This document shows positions 10,348-19,653 of a DNA stretch of 64,000 nucleotides, piece by piece. Origin of the DNA: an uncultured Clostridia bacterium (lineage in GTDB: Bacteria; Bacillota; Clostridia; Oscillospirales; Oscillospiraceae); contig CAMUZA010000005.1 in the NCBI GenBank assembly GCA_947165085.1, forward strand, positions 1 through 64,000, given 5' to 3'. The stretch's first letter is position 1; the number at the start of each line of letters is the position of its first letter. The translations under genes were made by a program, and so were the position numbers. The notes below the pieces were generated by a model, which did no database searches, was not told the DNA's origin, and saw only the letters and a program-made list of their open reading frames with translations.

Positions 10348-10476
10348 CGTGTCATTGCGAGGCGCGAAGCGACGTGGCAATCTGTGCGTAACGACTTAGG
10401 ATACTTCTCCGTGGGACGGTCATGTCTGTAACGGAAGGATTGCCACGACCGATTCTGTCGGTCTCGCAATGACACG
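10348..10476. repeat. MITE-like palindromic repeat (CGTGTCATTGCGAG TIR)
   Basis: 14-bp perfect terminal inverted repeats cgtgtcattgcgag/ctcgcaatgacacg and internal 10-bp IR cgtggcaatc/gattgccacg. Confidence 0.85.
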
Positions 10477-10567
10477 AAGGGAGGGAAGGACACTCAAAAG
10501 ATAATAGTGGAAATCTCCCGCGCGATTGTGTATAATAGCGGCAGAAAGAAACGAAGGAAGTGCGGCT

Positions 10568-11515
10568 ATGAAATACGGCTTTGGCGTGGACGTCGGCGGG
10601 ACGACGGTGAAGATCGGGCTGTTTGGGCAGGATGGAACGCTGCTGGAGGGCTTTGAAATCCCAACCCATCCCGAAAACGGCGGCGCGCGGATCCTGCCGG
10701 AGATTGCAGAAGCGATATCCGGCGTGCTCGCAAGGCGGGAGATTGCGCGCGAGGACGTCGAGGGCATCGGCATCGGCGTGCCGGGACCGGTCGCGGCGGA
10801 CGGGACGGTCAACCGCTGCGTCAACCTGAACTGGGGCGTATTCAATCTGCACAAGGACTTGGGAGACCTCACCGGACTGCGCGTGAAGGCGGGCAACGAC
10901 GCCAACTGCGCCGCGCTCGGCGAGCACTGGAAGGGCGGCGGCATGGGCTGCCGCAGTACGGTCTTCGTCACGCTCGGCACCGGTATCGGCGGCGGCGTGA
11001 TTATTGACGGGAAAGTGCTGGAAGGCGCGCACGGCGTCGGCGGGGAGATCGGTCACATCACGGTCAACACCCCGAACCCCTATCCGTGTACCTGCGGTAA
11101 GCGCGGCTGCGTGGAGCAGTACGCCTCCGCGAACGGCATCGTCCGCATGACGAAGGAGCGGCTTGCAAGCTCACAGGAGGAAACCGCGCTGCGCGGGAAG
11201 AACAATCTGACCTGCAAGGACGTGTTCGCCGCTGCAAAGGGCGGCGACCGTCTGGCGGAGGAGGTGCTGGAGCAGTCCTTCGACTATCTCGGCGAGGCGC
11301 TGGCTTCCGCCTGCTGTGTTGCCGATCCCGAACGGATCATCCTCGGCGGCGGCATGTCCAAGGCGGGCGAATACCTGCTTGAGCGGGTCGAGCGCCATTT
11401 CAAGAAATACATGTTCCATGCCTGCAAGGGAACGGAGTTTTCCCTCGCCGCGCTGGGCAACGACGCCGGCATGTACGGCGCGTACCGGCTGCTGACAATG
11501 GAGGAAAGAGAATGA
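10568..11515 (+). CDS. ROK-family glucokinase
   Basis: MKYGFGVDVGGTTVKIGLF, GIGVPGPV, NDANCAALGE, TLGTGIGGGVI, CTCGKRGCVEQYAS motif; ATG at 10568 preferred over the upstream start. Confidence 0.93.
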   Translation: MKYGFGVDVGGTTVKIGLFGQDGTLLEGFEIPTHPENGGARILPEIAEAISGVLARREIAREDVEGIGIGVPGPVAADGTVNRCVNLNWGVFNLHKDLGDLTGLRVKAGNDANCAALGEHWKGGGMGCRSTVFVTLGTGIGGGVIIDGKVLEGAHGVGGEIGHITVNTPNPYPCTCGKRGCVEQYASANGIVRMTKERLASSQEETALRGKNNLTCKDVFAAAKGGDRLAEEVLEQSFDYLGEALASACCVADPERIILGGGMSKAGEYLLERVERHFKKYMFHACKGTEFSLAALGNDAGMYGAYRLLTMEERE

Positions 11516-11925
11516 ACGACCTGCTGCACCCGTCTATGACGGAAAAACAGCTCAACGCCATGTCCGCGCTGGCATTGGCGCACATCGGCGACGCGGTATT
11601 CGAGCTGCTCGTGCGCACGAAGCTCTGCTTATCCGGCGGAACGACGAACAGCCGCCTGCACCAACAGACGATCGCGCAGGTCTGCGCGCAAGCGCAGGCG
11701 AAACTGGCGGACAAGCTGCAGCCGCTTCTGACCGAGCAGGAGAATGCCTGGTATCATCGCGGGCGCAACGTGCATCCGCACGCGATCCCAAAGAGCGCGA
11801 CGCCTTCGCAGTACGCGAAGGCGACGGGGGTGGAGGCGCTGTTCGGCGCACTGTATCTGCGCGGCGAGCAGGAACGGATCATACAGCTTTTCTCGGCGGT
11901 AACGGAGGATAACGATGCCCTTTGA
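11512..11925 (+). CDS. mrnC: Mini-ribonuclease III
   Basis: 137 aa; SALALAHIGDAVFELLVRTKL, NARGRN-like HRGRNV, ATGVEALFGALYL; overlaps upstream and downstream ORFs. Confidence 0.9.
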   Translation: MNDLLHPSMTEKQLNAMSALALAHIGDAVFELLVRTKLCLSGGTTNSRLHQQTIAQVCAQAQAKLADKLQPLLTEQENAWYHRGRNVHPHAIPKSATPSQYAKATGVEALFGALYLRGEQERIIQLFSAVTEDNDAL

Positions 11926-13660
11926 CGCGATATTTTTGAGCGCGGTCATCCGCGAACTGGAGCCGGCGATCGTCGGGATGCGGGTGGATAAGATCCAGCA
12001 GCCGTCGCGCGACACCGTCCTTCTGCAGATGCGCGGAAAGGAGAAGCTGCTTCTGTCCGCGAACGTCAACCGCCCGCGTATCCATCTGACGCAGGCGGCG
12101 TTCGACAATCCGGCGCAGCCGCCGATGTTCTGCATGCTTTTGCGCAAGCACCTGTCCGGCGGCAGGATCGCGGCGCTGACGCAGCCGGTTGCGGAGCGGA
12201 GCGTCACGATCGCCTTTGACTGTACGGACGAGATGGGGAGCCCCTGCCGGAAGCATTTGATCCTGGAGCTTATGGGGCGCAATTCCAATCTGATCCTGAC
12301 CGGCGCGGACGGAAGGATCATCGACTGCCTGCGGCGCGTGGATTTTGAGATGTCGGAGGCGCGGCAGGTGCTGCCGGGGCTGTTCTATCACGAGCCGCCG
12401 CAGCAGGACAAGCGGATTCCGCAGGAAACGGATGAAGCGCAGCTTGCCGCACTGCTTGCCGCCGTGGACAGCCCGAAGCGCTTGGACAAGTGGCTGCTGG
12501 ACACCTTCGCGGGTCTGTCGCCCCTAATCACGAGAGAACTGTCCTACTGTTTCTGCGGCGAGATCGACGCGGATATTCTGACGCTGGACAGAGACAGTCT
12601 GGCTCGTTATTTAGCGCGCGAGTTGACCATGACCGGCGAGCAGGCGCCGATCCTTCTGCTGCAGGATGGGATGGGGAAGGATTTCTCCTACCGTGAGATC
12701 GCACAGTACGGCGATTTCCTGACGCAAAAACGCTGCGAGAGCTTCTCTGCGCTGCTGGACGAATACTATACCGAAACCGACCGCGCTGACCGCATGCGGC
12801 AGAAGTCGCAGACTCTTCGCAAGACGGTGACGACGCTTTATGAGCGCACGGTGCGCAAGCTCGAGATCCAGCGAAAAGAGCGCGAAGAGACCATGGATCG
12901 AGAGCGCCTGCGGCAGATGGGCGACATTGTGACGGCGAATCTGCACGCGATCGAACGCGGGCAGACCCTGCTCCGCGCCGAGAATTTCTACGATCCCGAA
13001 ATGCGCGAGATCGAGATTCCCCTCAAGCCGAATCTGTCGCCGCAGCAGAATGCGGCAAAGTATTATAAGGACTACGCGAAGGCGAAGCACGCGGAAAAGA
13101 TCCTGACCGAGCAGATCGCCACGGGAGAAACTGAAGCGGAGTATCTCGGCGGCGTGCTGGAAGAACTGTCAAGAGCAGATAATGAGCGGGATTTGAGCGA
13201 AATCCGAGCGGAATTGGAAGACGGCGGCTACATCCGTGCCGACCGCCGCAAGGGAAATAAGCAAATGAAACAGGCACCGTCCGTGCCGCTTTCGTTTTCT
13301 TCTTCAGACGGCGTAAGAATTCTGGTCGGAAAGAATAATCGTCAAAACGATCAGCTTTCGCTTAAAAACGCTCATAAAAACGACATTTGGCTGCATGTGC
13401 AGAAATTCCACGGCGCGCACGTCATCATCGAGTGCGCAGGCGCGGAGGTGCCGGACGAGACGATCACCGAAGCGGCGATGCTGGCGGCGTATTACTCCGA
13501 GGTGCGCGAGGGGCAGAACGTCCCGGTGGACGTGACGCAGGTGCGCAATCTGAAAAAACCGAACGGCGCAAAACCGGGCATGGTTGTGTATGAACGCTAC
13601 CGCACCGTCTTCGTCACCCCGGACAGCTCCCTGCCGGACCGTTTGAAAAAGATAGAATAA
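11915..13660 (+). CDS. rqcH: NFACT-family protein (RqcH / fibronectin-binding A-like)
   Basis: 581 aa; N-terminal MPFDAIFLSAVIRELEPAIVGMRVDKIQQPSRDTVLLQ and C-terminal GVRILVGKNNRQNDQLSLKNAHKNDIWLHVQKFHGAHVII. Confidence 0.93.
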   Translation: MPFDAIFLSAVIRELEPAIVGMRVDKIQQPSRDTVLLQMRGKEKLLLSANVNRPRIHLTQAAFDNPAQPPMFCMLLRKHLSGGRIAALTQPVAERSVTIAFDCTDEMGSPCRKHLILELMGRNSNLILTGADGRIIDCLRRVDFEMSEARQVLPGLFYHEPPQQDKRIPQETDEAQLAALLAAVDSPKRLDKWLLDTFAGLSPLITRELSYCFCGEIDADILTLDRDSLARYLARELTMTGEQAPILLLQDGMGKDFSYREIAQYGDFLTQKRCESFSALLDEYYTETDRADRMRQKSQTLRKTVTTLYERTVRKLEIQRKEREETMDRERLRQMGDIVTANLHAIERGQTLLRAENFYDPEMREIEIPLKPNLSPQQNAAKYYKDYAKAKHAEKILTEQIATGETEAEYLGGVLEELSRADNERDLSEIRAELEDGGYIRADRRKGNKQMKQAPSVPLSFSSSDGVRILVGKNNRQNDQLSLKNAHKNDIWLHVQKFHGAHVIIECAGAEVPDETITEAAMLAAYYSEVREGQNVPVDVTQVRNLKKPNGAKPGMVVYERYRTVFVTPDSSLPDRLKKIE

Positions 13661-13710
13661 TAGAATAAAACGTATCCCTCCGGCGCAGAGTAAAGCCGGA
13701 GGGATGTTTT

Positions 13711-13848
13711 ATGAAGATTTGGAAACCGAAAGAAAAGACCAAAGCCGGACCGGAGACGCCGCCCAGTGAGACTGACCCGCAGGGGAGTTGGACGGGCAGA
13801 CCTGCCGACGAGGATGAGATTCCCGTGCAGGACGCGGACGATCTTTAG
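13711..13848 (+). CDS. Small acidic protein (45 aa)
   Basis: Not in the ORF track: MKIWKPKEKTKAGPETPPSETDPQGSWTGRPADEDEIPVQDADDL*; preceded by ggaggg. Confidence 0.65.
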   Translation: MKIWKPKEKTKAGPETPPSETDPQGSWTGRPADEDEIPVQDADDL

Positions 13849-14633
13849 TTCTCGGGCGGCAGCTTATCGTGCTTCTGCTGCTTCATCCAGATGTTCATGA
13901 TCAGCGAGTGCGGCAGCAGCTTTACCATGCGCACCTGCATGCGGACGGGAAAACCGTGGATGGACACGTCCTTCTTGCTGCGGTACAGGTCGCGCAGGGC
14001 GGTGCGCATGACGTCCTCCGGCTCGTACCAGCGGTTATAGTAGGTGACGGCGTCGCCGCTTGTCACGGTGGCGCGGTCGAAGAACTCCGTCTTGACCCAG
14101 CCCGGATTGACCGACATCACGCGGATGCCGCGCGGCTTGAGTTCTCGGTTCAAGGAGCGCGAATAGCTGAGGATAAACGCTTTGGTCGAAGCGTAGATGT
14201 TGAAATAAGGCACGGGCTGGAAGGCGGAGAGCGAGTCGAGCATCAGAATGTGCGCGCCGCGCTTCATGTAAGGCAGCGTCAGCTCAGTCACGGCGACGAC
14301 CGCCTTGCAGTTGAGGTCGATCATGTTCAGGGAGTCTTCCAGCGGGATCTGATCGTATCTGCCGAATTTGCCGAAGCCGGAGATGTTCGCCAGCAGCGCG
14401 ACCTCCGGCTTTGCTCCTTCCAGCAGACTGCGGTAGTAATCCGGCGCGTCCGGTGCAGTCAGATCAAGACTGATCGGCCGAACCGGAAAGGGATAGCCCT
14501 CTTTCAGGGCTTCCAGACGTTCCGCGCGCCGCGCGATGACCCAGAGCTCGTCAAACTGCTCCCACTGCGGCAGCTGCAGAACGAATTCGCGTCCCATACC
14601 GGAGCTTGCGCCGGTAACGATTGCAATTTTCAT
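13845..14633 (-). CDS. SDR-family NAD(P)-dependent oxidoreductase
   Basis: 262 aa; VTGASSGMGREF cofactor motif, YASTKAF (YxxxK) active site, SVNPGWV. Confidence 0.9.
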   Translation of the reverse strand: MKIAIVTGASSGMGREFVLQLPQWEQFDELWVIARRAERLEALKEGYPFPVRPISLDLTAPDAPDYYRSLLEGAKPEVALLANISGFGKFGRYDQIPLEDSLNMIDLNCKAVVAVTELTLPYMKRGAHILMLDSLSAFQPVPYFNIYASTKAFILSYSRSLNRELKPRGIRVMSVNPGWVKTEFFDRATVTSGDAVTYYNRWYEPEDVMRTALRDLYRSKKDVSIHGFPVRMQVRMVKLLPHSLIMNIWMKQQKHDKLPPEN

Positions 14634-14639
14634 GTTGCT

Positions 14640-15779
14640 TCACCTCTCTTCCGCCAGCATGCGGACAGCGTTCCATGCCGCGCCGATCTCCGCTTCGGTC
14701 GTGAATCTGCCGATCGAAAAGCGGACGACGCCCTGCGGGAAGGTGCCGAGCGCCTTGTGCGCCCCCGGCGCGCAGTGCATGCCGCAGCGCGTCAGAATGC
14801 CGAATTCCCGCTCCAAACGGTCAGAGGCTTCGGCGTTGTCGATGTTCTCAAAATCCACACCGATCACGCCGACGCGGCGGGAAGGATCCTTCGTTCCGGT
14901 CACGCGGATATTGCCGATCCTCGCCAGACCGTCCAGGAACAGCCCGGTCAGCACGGACTCGTGACGGCGAAGCTCGTTCAGACCGACTTGGTTTACATAA
15001 TCCATCGCTGCCGACCAGCCGAAGACGCCCGGAAGATTCGGCGTGCCCGGCTCGAAGCGGTCGGGCATATAGGGCGGGATCTCCTCGGAGTCGGAGACGC
15101 TGCCCGTGCCGCCTGCAAGGAGCGGGTTCAGCCGAGCGGCGAATTCCGGCGTGACAAGCAGCGCGCCGATGCCCTGCGGTCCCAGCAGACCCTTATGCGC
15201 GGGAACGGCGAGCGCACTCAGCCCGAAGGCTTCGAAATCCACCGCAACGTGCCCCGCGCTCTGCGCGCCGTCAAGCAGGAGTGGAATGTCATGAAGTTTA
15301 CATAATCTTCCGACCACTTCCACATTCTGCACCGTGCCGCAGACGTTGGAGGCGTGGTTCAGGATGAACAGCTTCGTGTTCTGCCGGAGCAGCGGCTCGA
15401 TCAGATCGCACCGCAGAAAGCCCTCTGCGTCGCACGGCACGCGGTCGAAGGCGACGCCGAGCTGCACGAGCGGGCGCATGACGGCGTTGTGTTCCAGCGA
15501 GCTGACGAGCACGTGATCGCCCTCATGCAGCAGTCCCTTGATCGCCAGATTCAGGGCGGCGGTGCAGCCGGAGGTCAAAATAACGTGATTCGGATCGGGG
15601 TGATGAAAGAAGGCCGCGAGCTGTTCGCGGAGCGTCAGCGTTTTCAGCCCGACCTCCTGCGCAGGCGCATAGACGCCGCGGTTGATCGACGCGCCGACGC
15701 AGTCCAGATAGTATTTCATCTGATCGCTGACGCCCGGCGCCTTCGGCCAAGAGGTCGCGGCATTATCCAGATAGATCAT
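14640..15779 (-). CDS. Class V aminotransferase / cysteine desulfurase-like enzyme
   Basis: 379 aa; MIYLDNAATSWPKAPGV, TSGCTAALNLAIKG, SSLEHNAVMRP, LLLDGAQSAGH, VPAHKGLLGPQGIGALL. Confidence 0.9.
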   Translation of the reverse strand: MIYLDNAATSWPKAPGVSDQMKYYLDCVGASINRGVYAPAQEVGLKTLTLREQLAAFFHHPDPNHVILTSGCTAALNLAIKGLLHEGDHVLVSSLEHNAVMRPLVQLGVAFDRVPCDAEGFLRCDLIEPLLRQNTKLFILNHASNVCGTVQNVEVVGRLCKLHDIPLLLDGAQSAGHVAVDFEAFGLSALAVPAHKGLLGPQGIGALLVTPEFAARLNPLLAGGTGSVSDSEEIPPYMPDRFEPGTPNLPGVFGWSAAMDYVNQVGLNELRRHESVLTGLFLDGLARIGNIRVTGTKDPSRRVGVIGVDFENIDNAEASDRLEREFGILTRCGMHCAPGAHKALGTFPQGVVRFSIGRFTTEAEIGAAWNAVRMLAEER

Positions 15780-15868
15780 AGCTTCCTCCTGTTACGGTTT
15801 TCTACATTATAACAATATCTTTCGGATTTGGCAAGAAAAACGGCAGGCAAGAAAAGGTTTCGTGATAC

Positions 15869-15897
15869 TTGACAAAGAATAGCGAAGGGGTTATACT
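15869..15897 (+). promoter_or_regulatory. Sigma-70-type promoter for the yedE operon
   Basis: TTGACA - 17 nt - TATACT. Confidence 0.8.
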
Positions 15898-15935
15898 TAT
15901 TTTATCCTCTTAATTTTTTAGAAAGAAGGGTTTTT

Positions 15936-17102
15936 ATGAAAAAAGAGGGATTCTTCAAAAAGTACTGGCTCGTCCTTTTGACCGGCTTCGTAGTCGGCGT
16001 AGCGGCGCTGCTGCTCCAGAAGCTGGGCAACCCCGGCAACATGGGCTTCTGCATCGCCTGCTTCGAGCGTGACATCGCCGGTGCGCTCGGTCTGCATACC
16101 GCAGGCGCAAAGGTCGCGGAGGACGCGATCTCGGTCGGCAATCTGGCGTATTTCCGCCCGGAGATCATCGGCATCCTGCTCGGCTCCATGCTTATGGCAA
16201 TCTGCACCAAGGAGTTCAAGGGCAAGGGCGGCAGCTCTCCCGTGCTCCGCTTCTTCCTCGGCGCAGGCGTCATGATCGGCGCGCTGGTCTTCCTCGGCTG
16301 CCCGCTGCGTATGGTCATCCGTATCGGCGGCGGCGACCCCAACGCTCTGATCGGTCTCGGCGGCTTCATTGTCGGCATTCTGATCGGCGTGTTCTTCCTC
16401 AAGAAGGGCTTTACGCTGAACAGAGCCTATAAGCAGAGCAGTCTGGAAGGCGCGGCATTCCCGATCACGACCGCGATCATGGGCCTGCTGTGCCTGCTCG
16501 GCATCATCGGCCTGATGACTGCGGAAGGCGTGAAACCCGGCGGCTCCCGCGCGCCGTGGTACATCGCGATCATTGCAGGTCTTATCGTCGGTGCGCTCGG
16601 CCAGAAGAGCCGCTTCTGCATGGTCGGCGGCGTGCGTGATGCAGTCATGTTCAAGGAATTCGGCCTGATCGCAGGCTTCGGCATGGTCATTCTCACCGTG
16701 CTGGCAGGCAACGCGATCCTCGGCAACTTCGGCGAAACCTACAAGGGCTTCAAGCTGGTTGGCCAGCCGATCGCAAGCGCAGACTGGCTGTGGAACTTCC
16801 TCGGCATGGCGATCGTCGGCTGGGGCTCGGCTCTGCTCGGCGGCTGCCCGCTGCGTCAGCTCGTGCTTGCCGGTGAAGGCAACTCCGACAGCGCCATTAC
16901 CGTGATCGGCATGATCGCAGGCGCTGCGCTTGCGCATAACTTCAAGCTCGCGTCCGGCGCTTCCACGCTCGCGGACGACGGCACCGTCACCGGCGGTTCT
17001 ACGCCGAACGGCCACATCGCCGTGATTGCGATCCTCGTTCTGCTCGCGATCGTTTCCGTCGTCTGCACCTTCTGCAAGAAGAAAGAGAAGGCGGAACAAT
17101 GA
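15936..17102 (+). CDS. yedE: YedE-family putative selenium transporter
   Basis: 388 aa multi-TM; paired GCPLRMVIRIGGGD / GCPLRQLVLAGEGN motifs and KSRFCMVGGVRD. Confidence 0.88.
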   Translation: MKKEGFFKKYWLVLLTGFVVGVAALLLQKLGNPGNMGFCIACFERDIAGALGLHTAGAKVAEDAISVGNLAYFRPEIIGILLGSMLMAICTKEFKGKGGSSPVLRFFLGAGVMIGALVFLGCPLRMVIRIGGGDPNALIGLGGFIVGILIGVFFLKKGFTLNRAYKQSSLEGAAFPITTAIMGLLCLLGIIGLMTAEGVKPGGSRAPWYIAIIAGLIVGALGQKSRFCMVGGVRDAVMFKEFGLIAGFGMVILTVLAGNAILGNFGETYKGFKLVGQPIASADWLWNFLGMAIVGWGSALLGGCPLRQLVLAGEGNSDSAITVIGMIAGAALAHNFKLASGASTLADDGTVTGGSTPNGHIAVIAILVLLAIVSVVCTFCKKKEKAEQ

Positions 17103-17305
17103 TCGACGCGAGAGGTCTTTCCTGCCCGCTGCCCGTTATTATGGTGCAGAAGGCGGTCAAGGATAAGCCCGACAAGCTGGAGGTCTATGTTGACAATCAG
17201 ACGGCGGTCGGCAACGTGACGCGCTTTGCCAACAACAACGGCTACGACGTGGCGGTAAAAGAACTGGAGGATGACGAGTATTCTCTGGTGCTGACCAAGC
17301 GATGA
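17099..17305 (+). CDS. TusA/YedF-like sulfur/selenium carrier (short form)
   Basis: 68 aa; MIDARGLSCPLPVIMVQKAV (CPxP motif); ATGA overlap with yedE. Confidence 0.85.
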   Translation: MIDARGLSCPLPVIMVQKAVKDKPDKLEVYVDNQTAVGNVTRFANNNGYDVAVKELEDDEYSLVLTKR

Positions 17306-17544
17306 CAAACTATCTTGCGACCTTCCATACGCACCTTGCCTCGTTAAAGACGCACCGGTCTTTGACGGCGGCGGGGATCGCGGCGCGGATGGCGCCCGTC
17401 CCGCGGAAGATCTCGTCCTCCTGCGGCACCTGCGTGTTTTACAGCGCGGACGACCCGTGCTACGGCATGCTGGACGCCGACGTCGAAGCGGTTTATCTGC
17501 TGAAAGAGGAGCATGACGCGGAGCTCCTGCGAGAATTTGAATAG
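17302..17544 (+). CDS. DUF3343-like small protein
   Basis: 80 aa; FHTHLASLKTHRSLTAAGIAARMAPVPRKISSSCGTCVFY; overlaps upstream stop (gcgatgaca). Confidence 0.75.
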   Translation: MTNYLATFHTHLASLKTHRSLTAAGIAARMAPVPRKISSSCGTCVFYSADDPCYGMLDADVEAVYLLKEEHDAELLREFE

Positions 17545-17644
17545 GGTGAATATTTTTCGGCAATCGGAACTGCCCGCCTTGACCGGCGGGCAGTTTTTGT
17601 GTTATACTGTTAAAACATACGATATGGCAAAGTGAGAACATACC

Positions 17645-18112
17645 ATGCTGACAAAGGCGCTGATCACTTTTTTAATATCCATGGTACCGGTCGTGGAGCT
17701 GCGCGGCGCGATCCCCTACGGAATCGCGCAGGGACTGAATCCGTGGCTGACCTACGCCCTCGCGGTCGTGGGCAATATGCTCCCGGTCCCGTTCATTCTG
17801 CTGTTTATCCGCCGGATTTTCGCGTGGATGAAACGCTATCCGAAGATGGCGAAGGTTGCAGAGAAGTTTGAAGCAAGAGCGGCGAAGAAGAGCGGCAAGG
17901 TCAAGAAATCCGAGACGATCGGACTGTGCCTCCTCGTCGCGATCCCGCTGCCCGGCACGGGCGCGTGGACGGGCGCACTGGTTGCCGCGCTGATGAATAT
18001 GCGCATCAAGCGCGCGCTGCCGACGATCCTTGTCGGCGTGCTGATCGCCGGCGTTGCCGTGACGCTGATCATGACGCTGGGCATCCATGCGCTGGACTTT
18101 CTGGTCGGATAG
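17645..18112 (+). CDS. Small multidrug export protein (COG2426-like membrane protein)
   Basis: 155 aa; MVPVVELRGAIPYGIAQGLNPWLTYALAVVGNMLPVPFILLFIRRI. Confidence 0.85.
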   Translation: MLTKALITFLISMVPVVELRGAIPYGIAQGLNPWLTYALAVVGNMLPVPFILLFIRRIFAWMKRYPKMAKVAEKFEARAAKKSGKVKKSETIGLCLLVAIPLPGTGAWTGALVAALMNMRIKRALPTILVGVLIAGVAVTLIMTLGIHALDFLVG

Positions 18113-18123
18113 GGAGGAAAAAC

Positions 18124-18609
18124 ATGAAACGACAAGGCTATATTTCGTGGGATGAATACTTCATGGGCATCGCCCTGCTTGCCGCCAACCGCAGCAAGGA
18201 CCCGAATACGCAGGTCGGCGCGTGCATCGTCTCGCCGGAGAATATCATCGTTTCCACAGGCTATAACGGCTTTCCGAACGGCTGCAGCGACGACGAATTC
18301 CCGTGGGAGCGCGAGGGAGAGGAGACGAAGTATCCTTACGTCGTCCATGCGGAGCTGAACGCGATTCTGAACGCGGGCGGCAGAAGACTCAGCGGCGCGC
18401 GGATCTACGTCGGACTCTTCCCGTGCAACGAATGCGCCAAGGCGATCATTCAGAGCGGCATCCGCGAGATCATCTATCTTTCCGACAAATACTGCGGGAC
18501 GGAGGGCAATGTCGCCTCCAAGCGCATGCTTGACGCCGCCGGCGTGCGCTATCACCGTCTGGAAACAAGCGTGCAGGACATCACCCTGCACTACCGCACG
18601 CCGTTATGA
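18124..18609 (+). CDS. dCMP deaminase family protein (ComEB-like)
   Basis: Start at internal ATG 18124 with gggaggaa RBS; HAELNAILNAG and PCNECAKAI zinc motifs. Confidence 0.92.
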   Translation: MKRQGYISWDEYFMGIALLAANRSKDPNTQVGACIVSPENIIVSTGYNGFPNGCSDDEFPWEREGEETKYPYVVHAELNAILNAGGRRLSGARIYVGLFPCNECAKAIIQSGIREIIYLSDKYCGTEGNVASKRMLDAAGVRYHRLETSVQDITLHYRTPL

Positions 18610-19118
18610 GCGTGCGGTTTTTGCACAGTCCGGTCGGCGCCCTGCGCCTGAGCGCGCAGGAGGGGAAGCTCCGCGAGATCGCGCTGACGGATAAAGCGGG
18701 GAAGGACGAGCCGGATTCCGCGACCGACCTTGCGGCGTCGCAGCTGTTGGAATATTTTAGCGGAAAACGGAAAGAATTTACGTTAGAGACGTCGCCGCAG
18801 GGCACGCCGTTTCAGCGCGCCGTATGGCAAGCCCTCTCAGAGATTCCCTTCGGAAAGGTCGTGACCTATGGCGATATTGCGCGGGCGATCGGCAGACCGA
18901 CCGCCTGCCGCGCGGTTGCGAACGCGGTCGGGGAAAACCCGCTTCTGATCGTTTTTCCGTGCCACCGCGTCGTCGCGGCGAACGGCTTGGGCGGTTTTAC
19001 GGGCGGAATTGCCGTAAAATGCGCCTTACTGCGGCACGAACAGGTTGAAATTTCGGAAAAATCCACATTTTCTGAAAAATTTTTCTTTACTTTTCCAACA
19101 AACCGTGATACGATATGA
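18606..19118 (+). CDS. ogt: Methylated-DNA--protein-cysteine methyltransferase
   Basis: 170 aa; VFPCHRVVAANGLGGFTGG active-site motif, GKVVTYGDIARAIGRPTACRAVANA. Confidence 0.93.
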   Translation: MSVRFLHSPVGALRLSAQEGKLREIALTDKAGKDEPDSATDLAASQLLEYFSGKRKEFTLETSPQGTPFQRAVWQALSEIPFGKVVTYGDIARAIGRPTACRAVANAVGENPLLIVFPCHRVVAANGLGGFTGGIAVKCALLRHEQVEISEKSTFSEKFFFTFPTNRDTI

Positions 19119-19235
19119 CGGCTGGCGTTCAGCCGGCCGCGATCCGCGCGCTCAGTCCAGGGAGACCGCTGAAGAACAGCATTCCGCCATCCCCGACTTA
19201 GCCGCAGGACAATATTTTTGAAAGGTGGAAAACCA

Positions 19236-19502
19236 ATGATCCTCAAGGACAAGAAAACCGCAATCATCAACGAGTACGCAACCCACGAAGGCGACACCGG
19301 CTCTCCCGAGGTCCAGATCGCCATTCTCACCGCCCGCATCAACGAGCTGACCGAGCATCTGCGTGAGCACAAGCACGACAACCATTCCCGCCGCGGCTTG
19401 CTCATGATGGTCGGCAAGCGCCGCAGCCTGCTCGACTACCTTGCAAAGAAGGACATCAACCGCTATCGCGCCATCATTGCAAAGCTGGGCATCCGTAAGT
19501 AA
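19236..19502 (+). CDS. rpsO: 30S ribosomal protein S15
   Basis: [72 protein letters not shown] at 19236 with aaaggtgg RBS. Confidence 0.97.
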   Translation: MILKDKKTAIINEYATHEGDTGSPEVQIAILTARINELTEHLREHKHDNHSRRGLLMMVGKRRSLLDYLAKKDINRYRAIIAKLGIRK

Positions 19503-19511
19503 TAACCGAAC

Positions 19512-19541
19512 GATGGGCGGCCCGAGCGGTCGCCCATTTTT
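19512..19541 (+). terminator. Intrinsic terminator after rpsO
   Basis: gatgggcggcccgagcggtcgcccattttt: stem atgggcg/cgcccat plus T-run. Confidence 0.7.
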
Positions 19542-19553
19542 CACGACCCCGCG

Positions 19554-19627
19554 CACGGGAGCGCCGTTTAGCAGTTGAAGGGGAAGCCGAATTCTCGGCT
19601 TTGGCTTCAAGTGCTAAACCTCCCGTG
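19554..19627 (+). promoter_or_regulatory. Long hairpin in the pnp 5' leader
   Basis: cacgggag...gtttagcagttgaag...aagccga/tcggctt...cttcaagtgctaaac...ctcccgtg: nested long stem immediately upstream of pnp. Confidence 0.7.
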
Positions 19628-19653
19628 GAACAATACTATCAGGAGGTTATCCC

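Noticed and set aside
15918-17099. 393-aa minus-strand ORF opposite yedE
   Set aside because: Shadow ORF; yedE has promoter, RBS and operon overlaps.
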